DNA from: Fretibacter rubidus
Lineage (GTDB): Bacteria; Pseudomonadota; Alphaproteobacteria; Caulobacterales; Maricaulaceae
Direction of reading: 5' to 3'
Length of the DNA: 64,000 bases
Assembly: GCF_041429785.1 (NCBI RefSeq)
Contig: NZ_CP163423.1
Coordinates: 2,480,001-2,544,000, forward strand
Shown here: positions 47,255 through 55,574 of the stretch, piece by piece
Position numbering within the stretch: the stretch's first letter is position 1
How the letters are laid out: the number at the start of each line of letters is the position of its first letter
Translations under genes and position numbers: made by a program
The notes under the pieces: generated by a model
The model's database searches: none
What the model saw: the letters and a program-made list of their open reading frames with translations, nothing else
What the model was told of the DNA's origin: nothing

Positions 47255-47286
47255 TAGAAATCAGAGATTAAAACAAGACACCTCTG

Positions 47287-47317
47287 TCCCAACAACTTTC
47301 CCTATCCCAACAACTTT
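47287..47317. repeat. 13-bp direct repeat spanning the cca stop codon
   Basis: TCCCAACAACTTT occurs at 47287-47299 and 47305-47317, 18 bp apart, one copy inside the end of cca and one just beyond its stop codon. It looks like a small tandem duplication. Confidence 0.7.
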
Positions 47318-48546
47318 AATGCCATCAGTAATTTATCTTTATCCACACTAAACCCGCTGCGGACCCAAAGCGCTTTTAAGGCCGCCATTTTCTTACCCAT
47401 AGCTTCACCTGGCTCGACGCCGGCTTTAATCAGGTCTTTACCCGTCAACGGAAATGTCGGCCGTGTCCACCCCATCGCTAGGTCTGCAAGGCTCATCCAG
47501 CGGGAAGACTTGATGGGATCATCACTCCCAGCCGCACGAATACGCGCACGGTCAATGATCACTTGTTTACCGGCCGTGTATATCGCAATCCGCTTGGTAC
47601 GGTCGTCTGCATTGGGGTCCAGCGCCGTCGCATCATCCGCCCACGCGCGCAGCCGCGTGCTCTCGGAGTTGGACATTTTCAAACGCTTCGTCAAAAGAAC
47701 AATGGCGAGCGGTTCGCGAGCGCCCATCGCCATAAGGCGCAACAGCGGATCAGGCTTTATCGCCTCTCTACGTTCCAGTGCCACAATAGCATCAAGCCCC
47801 ACGCTATTGCTCGCCTCTGGCAGCAGCGTATCCAATATATCATTGGTCAGCATAATACGCACAGCACGGCATGGGTCAGGCGCGCTCAACAGCTTTTTCG
47901 TCTCTGACCAAATCCGTTCAGCGGACAGTGTTTTAAGTCCCTTTGCGTTTTCGCGACACGCCCGCAGAGCGTCTGCGTCAATTACGCCTTGGCCGTCTTT
48001 ATGGGTGCTGCCGTACCACGCGATAAAACGGAAAAACCGCAAAATGCGAAGATAGTCTTCGCGCACACGCGCATCAGCGTCGCCCACAAAACGAAAACGG
48101 CGGGCCTTCAAATCGTCAACCCCCTGCCCGCAAGGGTCATAAACTGTCCCGTCAAAATCCGCATAAAGCGCATTCATCGTCAGGTCTCGGCGATAGGCAT
48201 CCTCTGTCCAATCGGTCGTGAAGGCAACCACCGCGCGGCGGCCGTCGGTCTCCACATCTTTGCGCAGGCTGGTAACCTCATAGGGTTTACCATCAATGAT
48301 GACGGTCACTGTGCCGTGATCGATGCCCGTTGGAATATGACGAATACTGGCAGCGTCCAGCACCTTGATAACGGCATCAGGTGTCAACGGCGTGGCAAGA
48401 TCAACATCCGCCACGGCCTCCCCCATCAGGGCATTGCGCACACAGCCGCCAACAAAGCGAAGTTGACCTTTCGGAAAAGCCTTAAAAAGCTGGCTTACTG
48501 CTGGCTCTCGCATCCAAGCGTATTGTTGTGGGTTTAAATCGGTCAT
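47302..48546 (-). CDS. cca: CCA tRNA nucleotidyltransferase
   Basis: A 414-residue class II nucleotidyltransferase of the poly(A) polymerase/CCA-adding family, adding or repairing the 3' CCA of tRNA. The head domain has VGGCVRNALMG and ADVDLATPL with the catalytic Asp pair. RRDLTMNALYADFDGTVYDP and the RREDYLRILRFFRF-like VREDYLRILRFFRF motif of the neck follow. No HD phosphohydrolase domain is present, as in most alphaproteobacterial enzymes. It lies downstream of the polysaccharide deacetylase on the same strand after 30 bp. Confidence 0.94.
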   Translation of the reverse strand: MTDLNPQQYAWMREPAVSQLFKAFPKGQLRFVGGCVRNALMGEAVADVDLATPLTPDAVIKVLDAASIRHIPTGIDHGTVTVIIDGKPYEVTSLRKDVETDGRRAVVAFTTDWTEDAYRRDLTMNALYADFDGTVYDPCGQGVDDLKARRFRFVGDADARVREDYLRILRFFRFIAWYGSTHKDGQGVIDADALRACRENAKGLKTLSAERIWSETKKLLSAPDPCRAVRIMLTNDILDTLLPEASNSVGLDAIVALERREAIKPDPLLRLMAMGAREPLAIVLLTKRLKMSNSESTRLRAWADDATALDPNADDRTKRIAIYTAGKQVIIDRARIRAAGSDDPIKSSRWMSLADLAMGWTRPTFPLTGKDLIKAGVEPGEAMGKKMAALKALWVRSGFSVDKDKLLMALKLLG

Positions 48547-48576
48547 GGTCGCGTTCTAACCAAAACCGCATCCCTG

Positions 48577-49497
48577 TCAAAGGCCAAGCGCGTCCATCGT
48601 GTCTTTGCCAAATCCGTGATAGGCTTTTGGAAAACCCTGATCCGCAACGCCGCGCTCTTGCGCCAACACCGACAGTACGCTGCGCCCACGGTTTGGAATG
48701 TTGGGGCGAAGATTATAAACGGGATGGGTAAGCATCGTCTCCGCATCAATAAATTGCCAACCGTCGGCAACTAAGGCGTCCATGACGTCACGTAAATACA
48801 GGCCGTTTAAAATATTATGATGCATCAAAAGGCTATGCGGCATATCAGGATAACCGAGCCTGACAGCTAAGTCGTGTTTATACTGGGCGATCTCCAATAC
48901 GGCTTTAACGTAGTAATCTCCATAGGACGATGTGTCCGTATTCGGGTCAGACTTAAGCCGTTTTTCTAATCGGTCAGTTGTGTACCAATCAATACTATCG
49001 ATTGTGACAGGGGCATTTTTAAACCCGTTGGCGTCCATAAATGCGCGGTAGTCATTGACTTTGTCCATGGTGCCGCCTTCGGCCAAATACGGAAATCTAA
49101 AATAAGGTTGATAGCCTGCGTAGCCTTTCATGGCGGCGTGGTTTTTCAAAATATCAGCTTTGATAATATCAACGGGCTCATCACTACTGTTCATATGGGT
49201 ATATGTGTGATTGCCGAGCATATGCCCCGCCGAGGCCCAGCTTTGCACAACCGCGCGACCCACGTCGCTTTCAATGAACTGTCCGGTCACAAATCCTGCC
49301 GCCTTATGATTATGGGCAGCAAAGGCATCTAGAATGGCTTGGTTACGCGCAAGCGAATCTAGTCGAATGTCAAAACCCAAATTAAAATCATCCATTGTAA
49401 TGGCAATTGTTTTGACGGGTTTGGACGAAGCGGTTCGACACGCTGTTACAGCTAAGGCTGCACTTCCGACTAAAAATCCCCGCCTATTCATGCTCAT
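48577..49497 (-). CDS. Polysaccharide deacetylase family lipoprotein
   Basis: A 306-residue exported protein with a NodB-homology (CE4) fold, a metal-dependent de-N-acetylase type. The N-terminus NRRGFLVGS is a twin-arginine-like signal ending in a possible lipobox VTAC (Cys20), so secretion folded and lipid-anchored is possible. Catalytic motifs are ITMDDFN (Asp-Asp) and GNHTYTHMNSS (His-x3-His metal site), with RFPYLAEGG (motif 3) and SLLMHHNILN (catalytic His, motif 5). The substrate, peptidoglycan or another amino-sugar polymer, is not evident. It overlaps the Nudix gene by 4 bp. Confidence 0.87.
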   Translation of the reverse strand: MSMNRRGFLVGSAALAVTACRTASSKPVKTIAITMDDFNLGFDIRLDSLARNQAILDAFAAHNHKAAGFVTGQFIESDVGRAVVQSWASAGHMLGNHTYTHMNSSDEPVDIIKADILKNHAAMKGYAGYQPYFRFPYLAEGGTMDKVNDYRAFMDANGFKNAPVTIDSIDWYTTDRLEKRLKSDPNTDTSSYGDYYVKAVLEIAQYKHDLAVRLGYPDMPHSLLMHHNILNGLYLRDVMDALVADGWQFIDAETMLTHPVYNLRPNIPNRGRSVLSVLAQERGVADQGFPKAYHGFGKDTMDALGL

Positions 49498-50093
49498 GCG
49501 AATTCCCGTTCATAGAGGCGGCGCATCATCATCGCCGTCATGCCCCAAATGTTACGGTGTTTACCGTCTGGGCCGTCATAAGGCATATCATAAAGTCGGT
49601 GGTCCCGCCCGTCAAAAAAGACGTCTCGTGCAATGTGGTTATTGCCATTTAGGATGAAATCAAGCGGCACTTCAAAGGCTTCTTCGACCTCGCGCTCACA
49701 TGGGACGATAGTAGCCTTATTATCAACAACACCCACAAAAGGCGTGACGCGGTAATCCGACACAGCGTCAAAGCTCGGCAGGCGGCCTAGCACTGTAATC
49801 ACGCTCGCGGGCAATCCCACCTCTTCTTCGGTTTCGCGCAGGGCCGCTTGCAGCGCCGTCTCGTCGTCTTCGCGCCGCCCGCCCGGAAAGCTAATTTGCC
49901 CAGGGTGACGGGGCATAGTCATCGGGCGTTGGGTCAAGATAACCTGCCAGCCTAAATCGCGTTGCACCAAGGGCATAAGGACTGACGCCACGCGTTGCCC
50001 GTCACGTTTCACAAGGTCGGTGTCGTCATCAATCCGAAGCGGCAAAAGCGCCGATGTAATGCGTTTAATAATGGGGGCGTTTATATCAGACAT
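49494..50093 (-). CDS. CoA-type Nudix hydrolase
   Basis: A 199-residue Nudix pyrophosphatase. The Nudix box is GRREDDETALQAALRETEEEVGL. The upstream ILTQRPMTMPRHPGQISFPGG matches the NUDIX-CoA signature, pointing to hydrolysis of coenzyme A or acyl-CoA to phosphopantetheine and 3',5'-ADP. The rest has RVTPFVG. It is followed by the deacetylase (4-bp overlap) and preceded by the DUF1285 gene, whose stop overlaps its ATG by one base, forming an operon of unrelated functions, DUF1285-Nudix-deacetylase-cca. Confidence 0.9.
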   Translation of the reverse strand: MSDINAPIIKRITSALLPLRIDDDTDLVKRDGQRVASVLMPLVQRDLGWQVILTQRPMTMPRHPGQISFPGGRREDDETALQAALRETEEEVGLPASVITVLGRLPSFDAVSDYRVTPFVGVVDNKATIVPCEREVEEAFEVPLDFILNGNNHIARDVFFDGRDHRLYDMPYDGPDGKHRNIWGMTAMMMRRLYEREFA

Positions 50094-50737
50094 TAAATTT
50101 GGTGAGCCCCAACAGGGCCGAGCGGGAAAAACGTGCCGTGACTGTAAACGCCAAGTTGAGGGCCGGCATCCGTTTGCAATTCTACCGCATGTTCAACGAG
50201 TTCATAAAATACAGCGCGCGTTAGTGAGGCCTCCAACCGTCCCCGCACCAGCACAAATGGCGAGGGTTCCAATGTGTCGGGATCCGTTTCCACCCGCAGC
50301 GGATGGGTGTCACTGACTTCGACCGTGCCGCCAAGATTGGTTTTGAAAAACAGTCTTGCGTCTTTACCGCTCCCAGTGACGTCGAGCCGCGTTGCGATGA
50401 ACGGGGCACGTTCAACGGTGATACGCATTTTCTCGACGGGGGTCACCAGATATGTCTCACCGTCTTCATCTTTGCGCAGGACAGAGGCGAACAACTCAAG
50501 CAAACCCCGACGCGCAATAGAGCCGCCTTCGTGATACCAGCTCCCGTCAGATTTTATGACAATATCAATGTCCCCGCAAAAGCTGGGATTCCAATTCTCA
50601 ACTGGGCGCTCGCCCGATTTAGCGTCGCCAATCGCCTTTAACAGGTCTTGCAGGGAGAAACCCTCCGCCGCTGGATTGACCGTCCCTGCGTCGTTTTGCG
50701 CTTTTTTGCTGCGTCCGTTTGTTGCGTTGTTATTCAT
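50093..50737 (-). CDS. DUF1285-family protein
   Basis: A 214-residue cytoplasmic protein of the DUF1285 family, conserved in alphaproteobacteria and of unknown role. Family features are VENWNPSFCGDIDIVI, GSWYHEGGSIARR, LVTPVEKMRITVERAPF, NLGGTVEVSDTHPLRV and RAVFYELVEHAV. There is no signal peptide. The first ~35 residues are low-complexity and charged. The family has been proposed to bind ligands as a two-domain beta fold, but no reaction is known. It is divergent from the MoxR operon. Confidence 0.85.
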   Translation of the reverse strand: MNNNATNGRSKKAQNDAGTVNPAAEGFSLQDLLKAIGDAKSGERPVENWNPSFCGDIDIVIKSDGSWYHEGGSIARRGLLELFASVLRKDEDGETYLVTPVEKMRITVERAPFIATRLDVTGSGKDARLFFKTNLGGTVEVSDTHPLRVETDPDTLEPSPFVLVRGRLEASLTRAVFYELVEHAVELQTDAGPQLGVYSHGTFFPLGPVGAHQI

Positions 50738-50862
50738 GACAAAAGTTTTACTGATAATCCGTATTATTCCCAGCTAAAATGCTGTTAAAGGTGTTAAAAG
50801 ACAATCGGCCATTTGCCGCAGAGTGCTTTAATCCGTGCGCTTTGACAGATTATGAGAGAGTT

Positions 50863-51870
50863 ATGACCAAGATTGACCCGTCCGAGCCCATCACCAAAGC
50901 GCTAGAAAAATCAGCCCTCACGGCAGCGACCAAACTGCAAGGCGCGCGCGATAACATTAGCGCCGTGATTTTGGGCCAAGACCGCGTGGTTGATTTGACA
51001 ATTGCAGCAGTTTTATCGGGCGGACACGCCCTGCTTGTGGGTGTTCCGGGTCTTGCCAAAACATTGCTGGTTGAAACCCTAGGCACGGTCTTGGGTCTTG
51101 ATGAAAAACGCGTACAGTTCACGCCCGACCTAATGCCTGCCGATATCATTGGTTCCGAAGTGTTAGAAGAAGGTGCGAAAGGCAAACGTTCATTTCGTTT
51201 TATTCCCGGGCCTGTGTTTTGTCAGCTTTTGATGGCCGATGAGATTAACCGCGCCAGTCCGCGCACTCAATCAGCGCTATTGCAAGCGATGCAAGAACGT
51301 TTTGTGACTGTTGCAGGTGTGCGTCACGACCTGCCCGCGCCGTTTCATGTACTCGCCACGCAAAACCCAATTGAACAAGAAGGCACCTATCCTCTTCCCG
51401 AAGCGCAACTTGACCGCTTCTTGTTTCAAATCAATGTCGACTTTCCGACGCTGGACACAGAACGTGAAATCTTGCTGGCCACGACGGGCGCCAACCTGGC
51501 CACAGCAAAAGCCGCTATTACGGCCAAGCAATTGATGGATATGCAAAAGCTAGTCCGCAAATTACCCGTCGGTGAAAAAGTGCTCGAAGGGATTTTGACA
51601 CTCGTGCGCAACGCCAGACCCGACCAAAGCGCGATGGAGAGCGTGCGCCAAAATGTCAGCTGGGGCCCCGGCCCGCGCGCTGGACAAGCGCTTATGCTTA
51701 CCGCGCGCGCGAAAGCGCTGATGGATGGTCGCTTGTCGCCCTCCATTGATGATGTGCTTGATTTAGCTGAGCCCGTTTTACAGCACCGCATGGCGCTTAA
51801 TTTTGCGGCCCGCGCCGATGGGGTCACGATTGCTGAGACCATCAATGCACTGAAAGACAGCATCCGCTAA
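50863..51870 (+). CDS. MoxR-family AAA+ ATPase
   Basis: A 335-residue AAA+ chaperone-like ATPase. The Walker A is GVPGLAKTLL, Walker B is LLMADEINRASPRTQ, sensor 1 is in VLATQNPIEQEGTYPLPEAQ, and the C-terminal lid is at about residues 225-335. ATG at 50863 is used, as the in-frame ATG 28 codons upstream gives a non-conserved tail. Such proteins work with the DUF58/vWA genes that follow and are thought to aid assembly or maturation of other complexes. It leads a four-gene operon. Confidence 0.93.
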   Translation: MTKIDPSEPITKALEKSALTAATKLQGARDNISAVILGQDRVVDLTIAAVLSGGHALLVGVPGLAKTLLVETLGTVLGLDEKRVQFTPDLMPADIIGSEVLEEGAKGKRSFRFIPGPVFCQLLMADEINRASPRTQSALLQAMQERFVTVAGVRHDLPAPFHVLATQNPIEQEGTYPLPEAQLDRFLFQINVDFPTLDTEREILLATTGANLATAKAAITAKQLMDMQKLVRKLPVGEKVLEGILTLVRNARPDQSAMESVRQNVSWGPGPRAGQALMLTARAKALMDGRLSPSIDDVLDLAEPVLQHRMALNFAARADGVTIAETINALKDSIR

Positions 51871-52791
51871 GTGCCCGTCGCGCCTCTGACATCACAGACC
51901 AAATCGCTTGAGTTGCGAAAGCGGGCCGAGGCGTTAGCGGCGCCTTATCCAACGCTGCTGGCCGAAGCCGAACGCGTTGCCGCCGTGGTGACACAAGGCG
52001 TGCATGGCCGCAGACGCCCGGGTCAAGGCGAGACATTTTGGCAGTACCGCAATTATCAATCATCAGATTCCGCGCACCGCATTGACTGGCGACGCTCTGC
52101 GCGTGGTGACCAAGTCTATATTCGTGAAAATGAATGGGAAGCCGCCAATACAGTCTACTTCTGGCGCGACGGCCGCCCCGGTATGGACTGGACATCCGGT
52201 AAGAAAGTGAACGGCGTCAAACTACCAACCAAACAAGACCGCGCTTCGGTGGTCACAATGGCGCTGGCGATACTTCTTATGCGGGCTGGTGAGCGCTGTG
52301 CCGTTATGGGCGAAACCAATTTCCCTCGGACAGGCCGCGTCGGGCTAGAACGTATCGCCCATAGGCTTGCGGGCAGCGACGGGCCGATAGGTAACTTAGA
52401 CGCCGATATTCCGTCACACGCGCGCTTGATTATTGCGTCGGATTTTTTAGAAGGCGCAGATGTCTGGCGCGCGCGGCTAGCTAAATTATCAGCCCGTCCA
52501 GCGAAAGGCATTCTCATTCATATTATCGATCCGGCGGAACGGGATTTTCCTTATAAAGGTCGGATGCAACTTCGTCTGCCGGGCGGATTGGCCAAATCCT
52601 TGCCACCTTTATTAGTCGGTCGCGCAGAACAAGCCCGAGAAGATTATCAAAAACGGTTCCAAGCCCATTGTGATAATATGGCGCAAATTGCGCGACGCCT
52701 CGACTGGCCGTTAATTGTCCATGAAACCGATAAGCCCGCGACTAAGGCGTTAACGGCGGCCTATGCAGCGATGGCGGGAGACGCATTATGA
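51871..52791 (+). CDS. DUF58 domain protein
   Basis: A 306-residue soluble protein of the DUF58 family, usually encoded beside MoxR. The motif FWQYRNYQSSDSAHRIDWR at about residues 52-70 is the family signature. Its fold may be a degenerate von Willebrand A domain, but no metal site is obvious here. The GTG start at 51871 directly follows the moxR stop (TAAGTG), and the stop overlaps the next gene by 4 bp (ATGA), so the three are translationally coupled. Confidence 0.9.
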   Translation: MPVAPLTSQTKSLELRKRAEALAAPYPTLLAEAERVAAVVTQGVHGRRRPGQGETFWQYRNYQSSDSAHRIDWRRSARGDQVYIRENEWEAANTVYFWRDGRPGMDWTSGKKVNGVKLPTKQDRASVVTMALAILLMRAGERCAVMGETNFPRTGRVGLERIAHRLAGSDGPIGNLDADIPSHARLIIASDFLEGADVWRARLAKLSARPAKGILIHIIDPAERDFPYKGRMQLRLPGGLAKSLPPLLVGRAEQAREDYQKRFQAHCDNMAQIARRLDWPLIVHETDKPATKALTAAYAAMAGDAL

Positions 52792-55574
52792 TGTCTGCGG
52801 CGCTGTCATATTTGGTTTTAGGGCCTGTCACGTTTTTGTCACCACTTGTCTTGCTGGGTTTGCTTGTGCTGCCGATTATCTGGTGGATTTTACGGGTAAC
52901 ACCGCCCCAGCCTAAAAAGGCAGAATTTCCGCCACTGCAAATCCTCGCTGACGTGATGACCGAAGAAGAGACACCCGATAGCACCCCGCCGTGGCTTTTA
53001 TTGTTTCGACTTTTACTCGCAGCCATTATCGCCATTGCACTGGCTCGCCCTATCTTGGGCGGTACGACTAACGACATCAGTCGCCCGCTGGCGCTAGTGA
53101 TTGACAACGGCTGGGACGCGGCACCGAATTGGGCGGTGACGATAAAGGATGCGGAGAAACGTATCAGCAAAGCCCGCCGTGACAATCTAGAGGTGTTGCT
53201 TTTAACTACAACGACCCCTGATGAGACTGCAGCCTTCGGTCCAGCCCAAGCCGCGCTTGATATAATTAAGACACTCTCGCCCACAGCGTTACCGCCACAA
53301 CGTGAAGCCGCCGCCAAAGTCTTGGCGTCTGTTGATTTATCTGATGCAAAAACCATCTGGATCAGCAGTGGGCTGGATTTTGGTGCGGCAGAAATTCTAG
53401 GTACAGAGGTCGCAAAGTCTGCCAGCGCTAGTCGCCTTCAACCTCTGCCGACAACCCTTCCGATAGTGCCGGGTGACGTTGTTGAAACGGGTAGCGGTTT
53501 TCGCACTATCTGGCACAATCCGCTTGCAACCGCGCGCACAATCGGCGTGACAGCCCATGATCGCAGCGGATCAGTTATCACCCGCGGCGAGCTTAATTTT
53601 ATTCCAGGTAAAACGACGGCAGAGGCTGAATTTGAATTACCAGCAGATTTGCGCAACCGTATCAGTTCGCTCCGCGCGGTGGGTTTGCCGTCTGCTGGCA
53701 CAGTAAAACTTCTGGATGATAGCTGGGGACGTCCCCTGATTGGCGTTTTAACCACGGGCAAGGACACGTCTAGTCCGCTGCTCTCTGAGCCTTATTATGC
53801 TCAAACGGCGCTTACGCCTCATGCCGATATCTTCACAGGCACACTTGATACGCTTTTGCCCCTCGCCCCCTCCATTATTATTATGCCAGATGAAGCGCGT
53901 ATTGATGACCCCGAACTGACGGATTATGTCGAGACGGGCGGCTTGCTTATCCGTTTTGCGGGACCGAAACTCGCCAAGCGCTCTGATAGTCTTTTACCTG
54001 TTCTTATCCGCCAAGGTGACAGGGCACTTGGCGGCGCGCTCACATGGGAAGACCCACAAACACTAAGTCAATTCTCTCAAGAAAGCCCATTTTTTGGGTT
54101 AAATATCCCAAACGATGTGTTGGTTAAACAGCAGATCATGGCTGAACCCGGCGCGCAAACTGACGCGGCAACATGGGCCAGATTGGACGACGGGTCCCCC
54201 ATTGTGACGTCATCGGTCAAAGGCCTTGGGCGCATAGTTCTTTTTCACGTCACCGCAGGGCCAGAATGGTCTAACCTGCCCGTTAGCGGTCTTTATGTTG
54301 ATATGTTGCGCCGTATTTTACCCCTCGCTAATGCAACGCCTGCACCTGAACAAAGTACAATCGGGGATTGGTCGCCAGACCGTGTCTTATCAGGATATGG
54401 CCGCCTGATCACGCCGTCGATACAAACGGGTTCGCTCGCGGATGATGTGTTTGAACAAACACCTTTATCTGAAACCCATCCTGCCGGATTGTATAAACAA
54501 GGCTCTCGACTGCGGGCACGAAATGTCGTGACCGAGCCAGGGGCGCTAAAGCCGATTGGCAATGTTGCAGGCGTAACGCCCATGAACTTTGACACTGCAA
54601 CAGACCGCACGCTTGGCGGATTACTGCTGTCTATTGCACTTATCATGCTAGCGATTGATGTTCTGTTCTCACTACTAGCTTCGGGGCGGATGGGATATTT
54701 GAAACCAAATTTCGGCAAAGCGTCCAAAGTTTTTGGCCTGATCGCCGCGCTGTCACTTATCATGATTGTGCCGTTTGACGCACAGGCCCAAGACACTGAG
54801 GCGGATAACAACCCCGAAGCGGTATCAGACGCGCTGGGGCTACATCTGGCCTATGTGAAAACAGGTAATGGACAGATTGATGATTTATCAGATGCCGCAT
54901 TGCAATCTTTGTCGCGCGCGCTCACCCAACGCACAACCATTGAACCTGTGGGTGTGCGGGGCGTGACGCCAGGACAAGACCCTCTAGTGTTTTATCCGTT
55001 CCTTTATTACCCGCTAGAGCGTGATGCACAGCCCCTATCCCCCGAAGCATCTGCCGATATAAACGCCTATATGGCAGGCGGGGGAACAGTCGTGTTTGAT
55101 ACGCGCGACCAAGGTGACCGTGCCTTAACAGGTAACCTTATCCACCCCGGATTAGCAGCCGTCACCCAGTCGCTAGACGTCCCGCAAATCGGCCCAACAC
55201 CAGAAGACCATGTTCTGACGAAGTCCTTTTATCTTATCCAGCGCTACCCCGGCCGATGGGTCGACGGCACAGTGTGGGTTGATAAAAACCGCAACGGTAC
55301 AGCCCGCGACGGTGTGTCCTCAGTTATTATCGGGTCTAATGATTGGGCCGCGGCTTGGGCACTGGATGACGAGGGCCAAGGGCTTATTACACTGGAGGAT
55401 GACATGCCACGTCAACGCGAAATGGCGATGCGCTTTGGTGTGAATTTAGCCATGTATGCGCTGTCGGGGAATTATAAATCCGACCAAGTCCACGCCAAAG
55501 CCCTTGTCGAACGGCTTGGCCAACAACAACGCGATATACGTGATTTGGGTCGCAGCGATGATGGAGAGCCGTAA
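52788..55574 (+). CDS. BatA-like membrane protein with C-terminal DUF4159
   Basis: A 928-residue membrane protein. The N-terminus (about 1-75) is the BatA/aerotolerance-type pair of membrane helices (FLSPLVLLGLLVLPIIWWIL and FRLLLAAIIAIALARPI). A long periplasmic or soluble middle follows, and a second pair of helices occurs near residues 605-665. A DUF4159 domain (LHLAYVKTGNGQIDDLSD, FYPFLYYPLERDAQPL, GGGTVVFDTRDQGDR) makes up the last ~260 residues, related to glutamine-amidotransferase-like folds. The combination with MoxR and DUF58 is characteristic of alphaproteobacteria. Function is unknown; it is thought to lie in envelope-stress or complex assembly. Confidence 0.88.
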   Translation: MMSAALSYLVLGPVTFLSPLVLLGLLVLPIIWWILRVTPPQPKKAEFPPLQILADVMTEEETPDSTPPWLLLFRLLLAAIIAIALARPILGGTTNDISRPLALVIDNGWDAAPNWAVTIKDAEKRISKARRDNLEVLLLTTTTPDETAAFGPAQAALDIIKTLSPTALPPQREAAAKVLASVDLSDAKTIWISSGLDFGAAEILGTEVAKSASASRLQPLPTTLPIVPGDVVETGSGFRTIWHNPLATARTIGVTAHDRSGSVITRGELNFIPGKTTAEAEFELPADLRNRISSLRAVGLPSAGTVKLLDDSWGRPLIGVLTTGKDTSSPLLSEPYYAQTALTPHADIFTGTLDTLLPLAPSIIIMPDEARIDDPELTDYVETGGLLIRFAGPKLAKRSDSLLPVLIRQGDRALGGALTWEDPQTLSQFSQESPFFGLNIPNDVLVKQQIMAEPGAQTDAATWARLDDGSPIVTSSVKGLGRIVLFHVTAGPEWSNLPVSGLYVDMLRRILPLANATPAPEQSTIGDWSPDRVLSGYGRLITPSIQTGSLADDVFEQTPLSETHPAGLYKQGSRLRARNVVTEPGALKPIGNVAGVTPMNFDTATDRTLGGLLLSIALIMLAIDVLFSLLASGRMGYLKPNFGKASKVFGLIAALSLIMIVPFDAQAQDTEADNNPEAVSDALGLHLAYVKTGNGQIDDLSDAALQSLSRALTQRTTIEPVGVRGVTPGQDPLVFYPFLYYPLERDAQPLSPEASADINAYMAGGGTVVFDTRDQGDRALTGNLIHPGLAAVTQSLDVPQIGPTPEDHVLTKSFYLIQRYPGRWVDGTVWVDKNRNGTARDGVSSVIIGSNDWAAAWALDDEGQGLITLEDDMPRQREMAMRFGVNLAMYALSGNYKSDQVHAKALVERLGQQQRDIRDLGRSDDGEP

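Noticed and set aside
50926-51863. Antisense open frames across moxR
   Set aside because: Shadows of a clear AAA+ ATPase gene, with no Shine-Dalgarno site or family motif.
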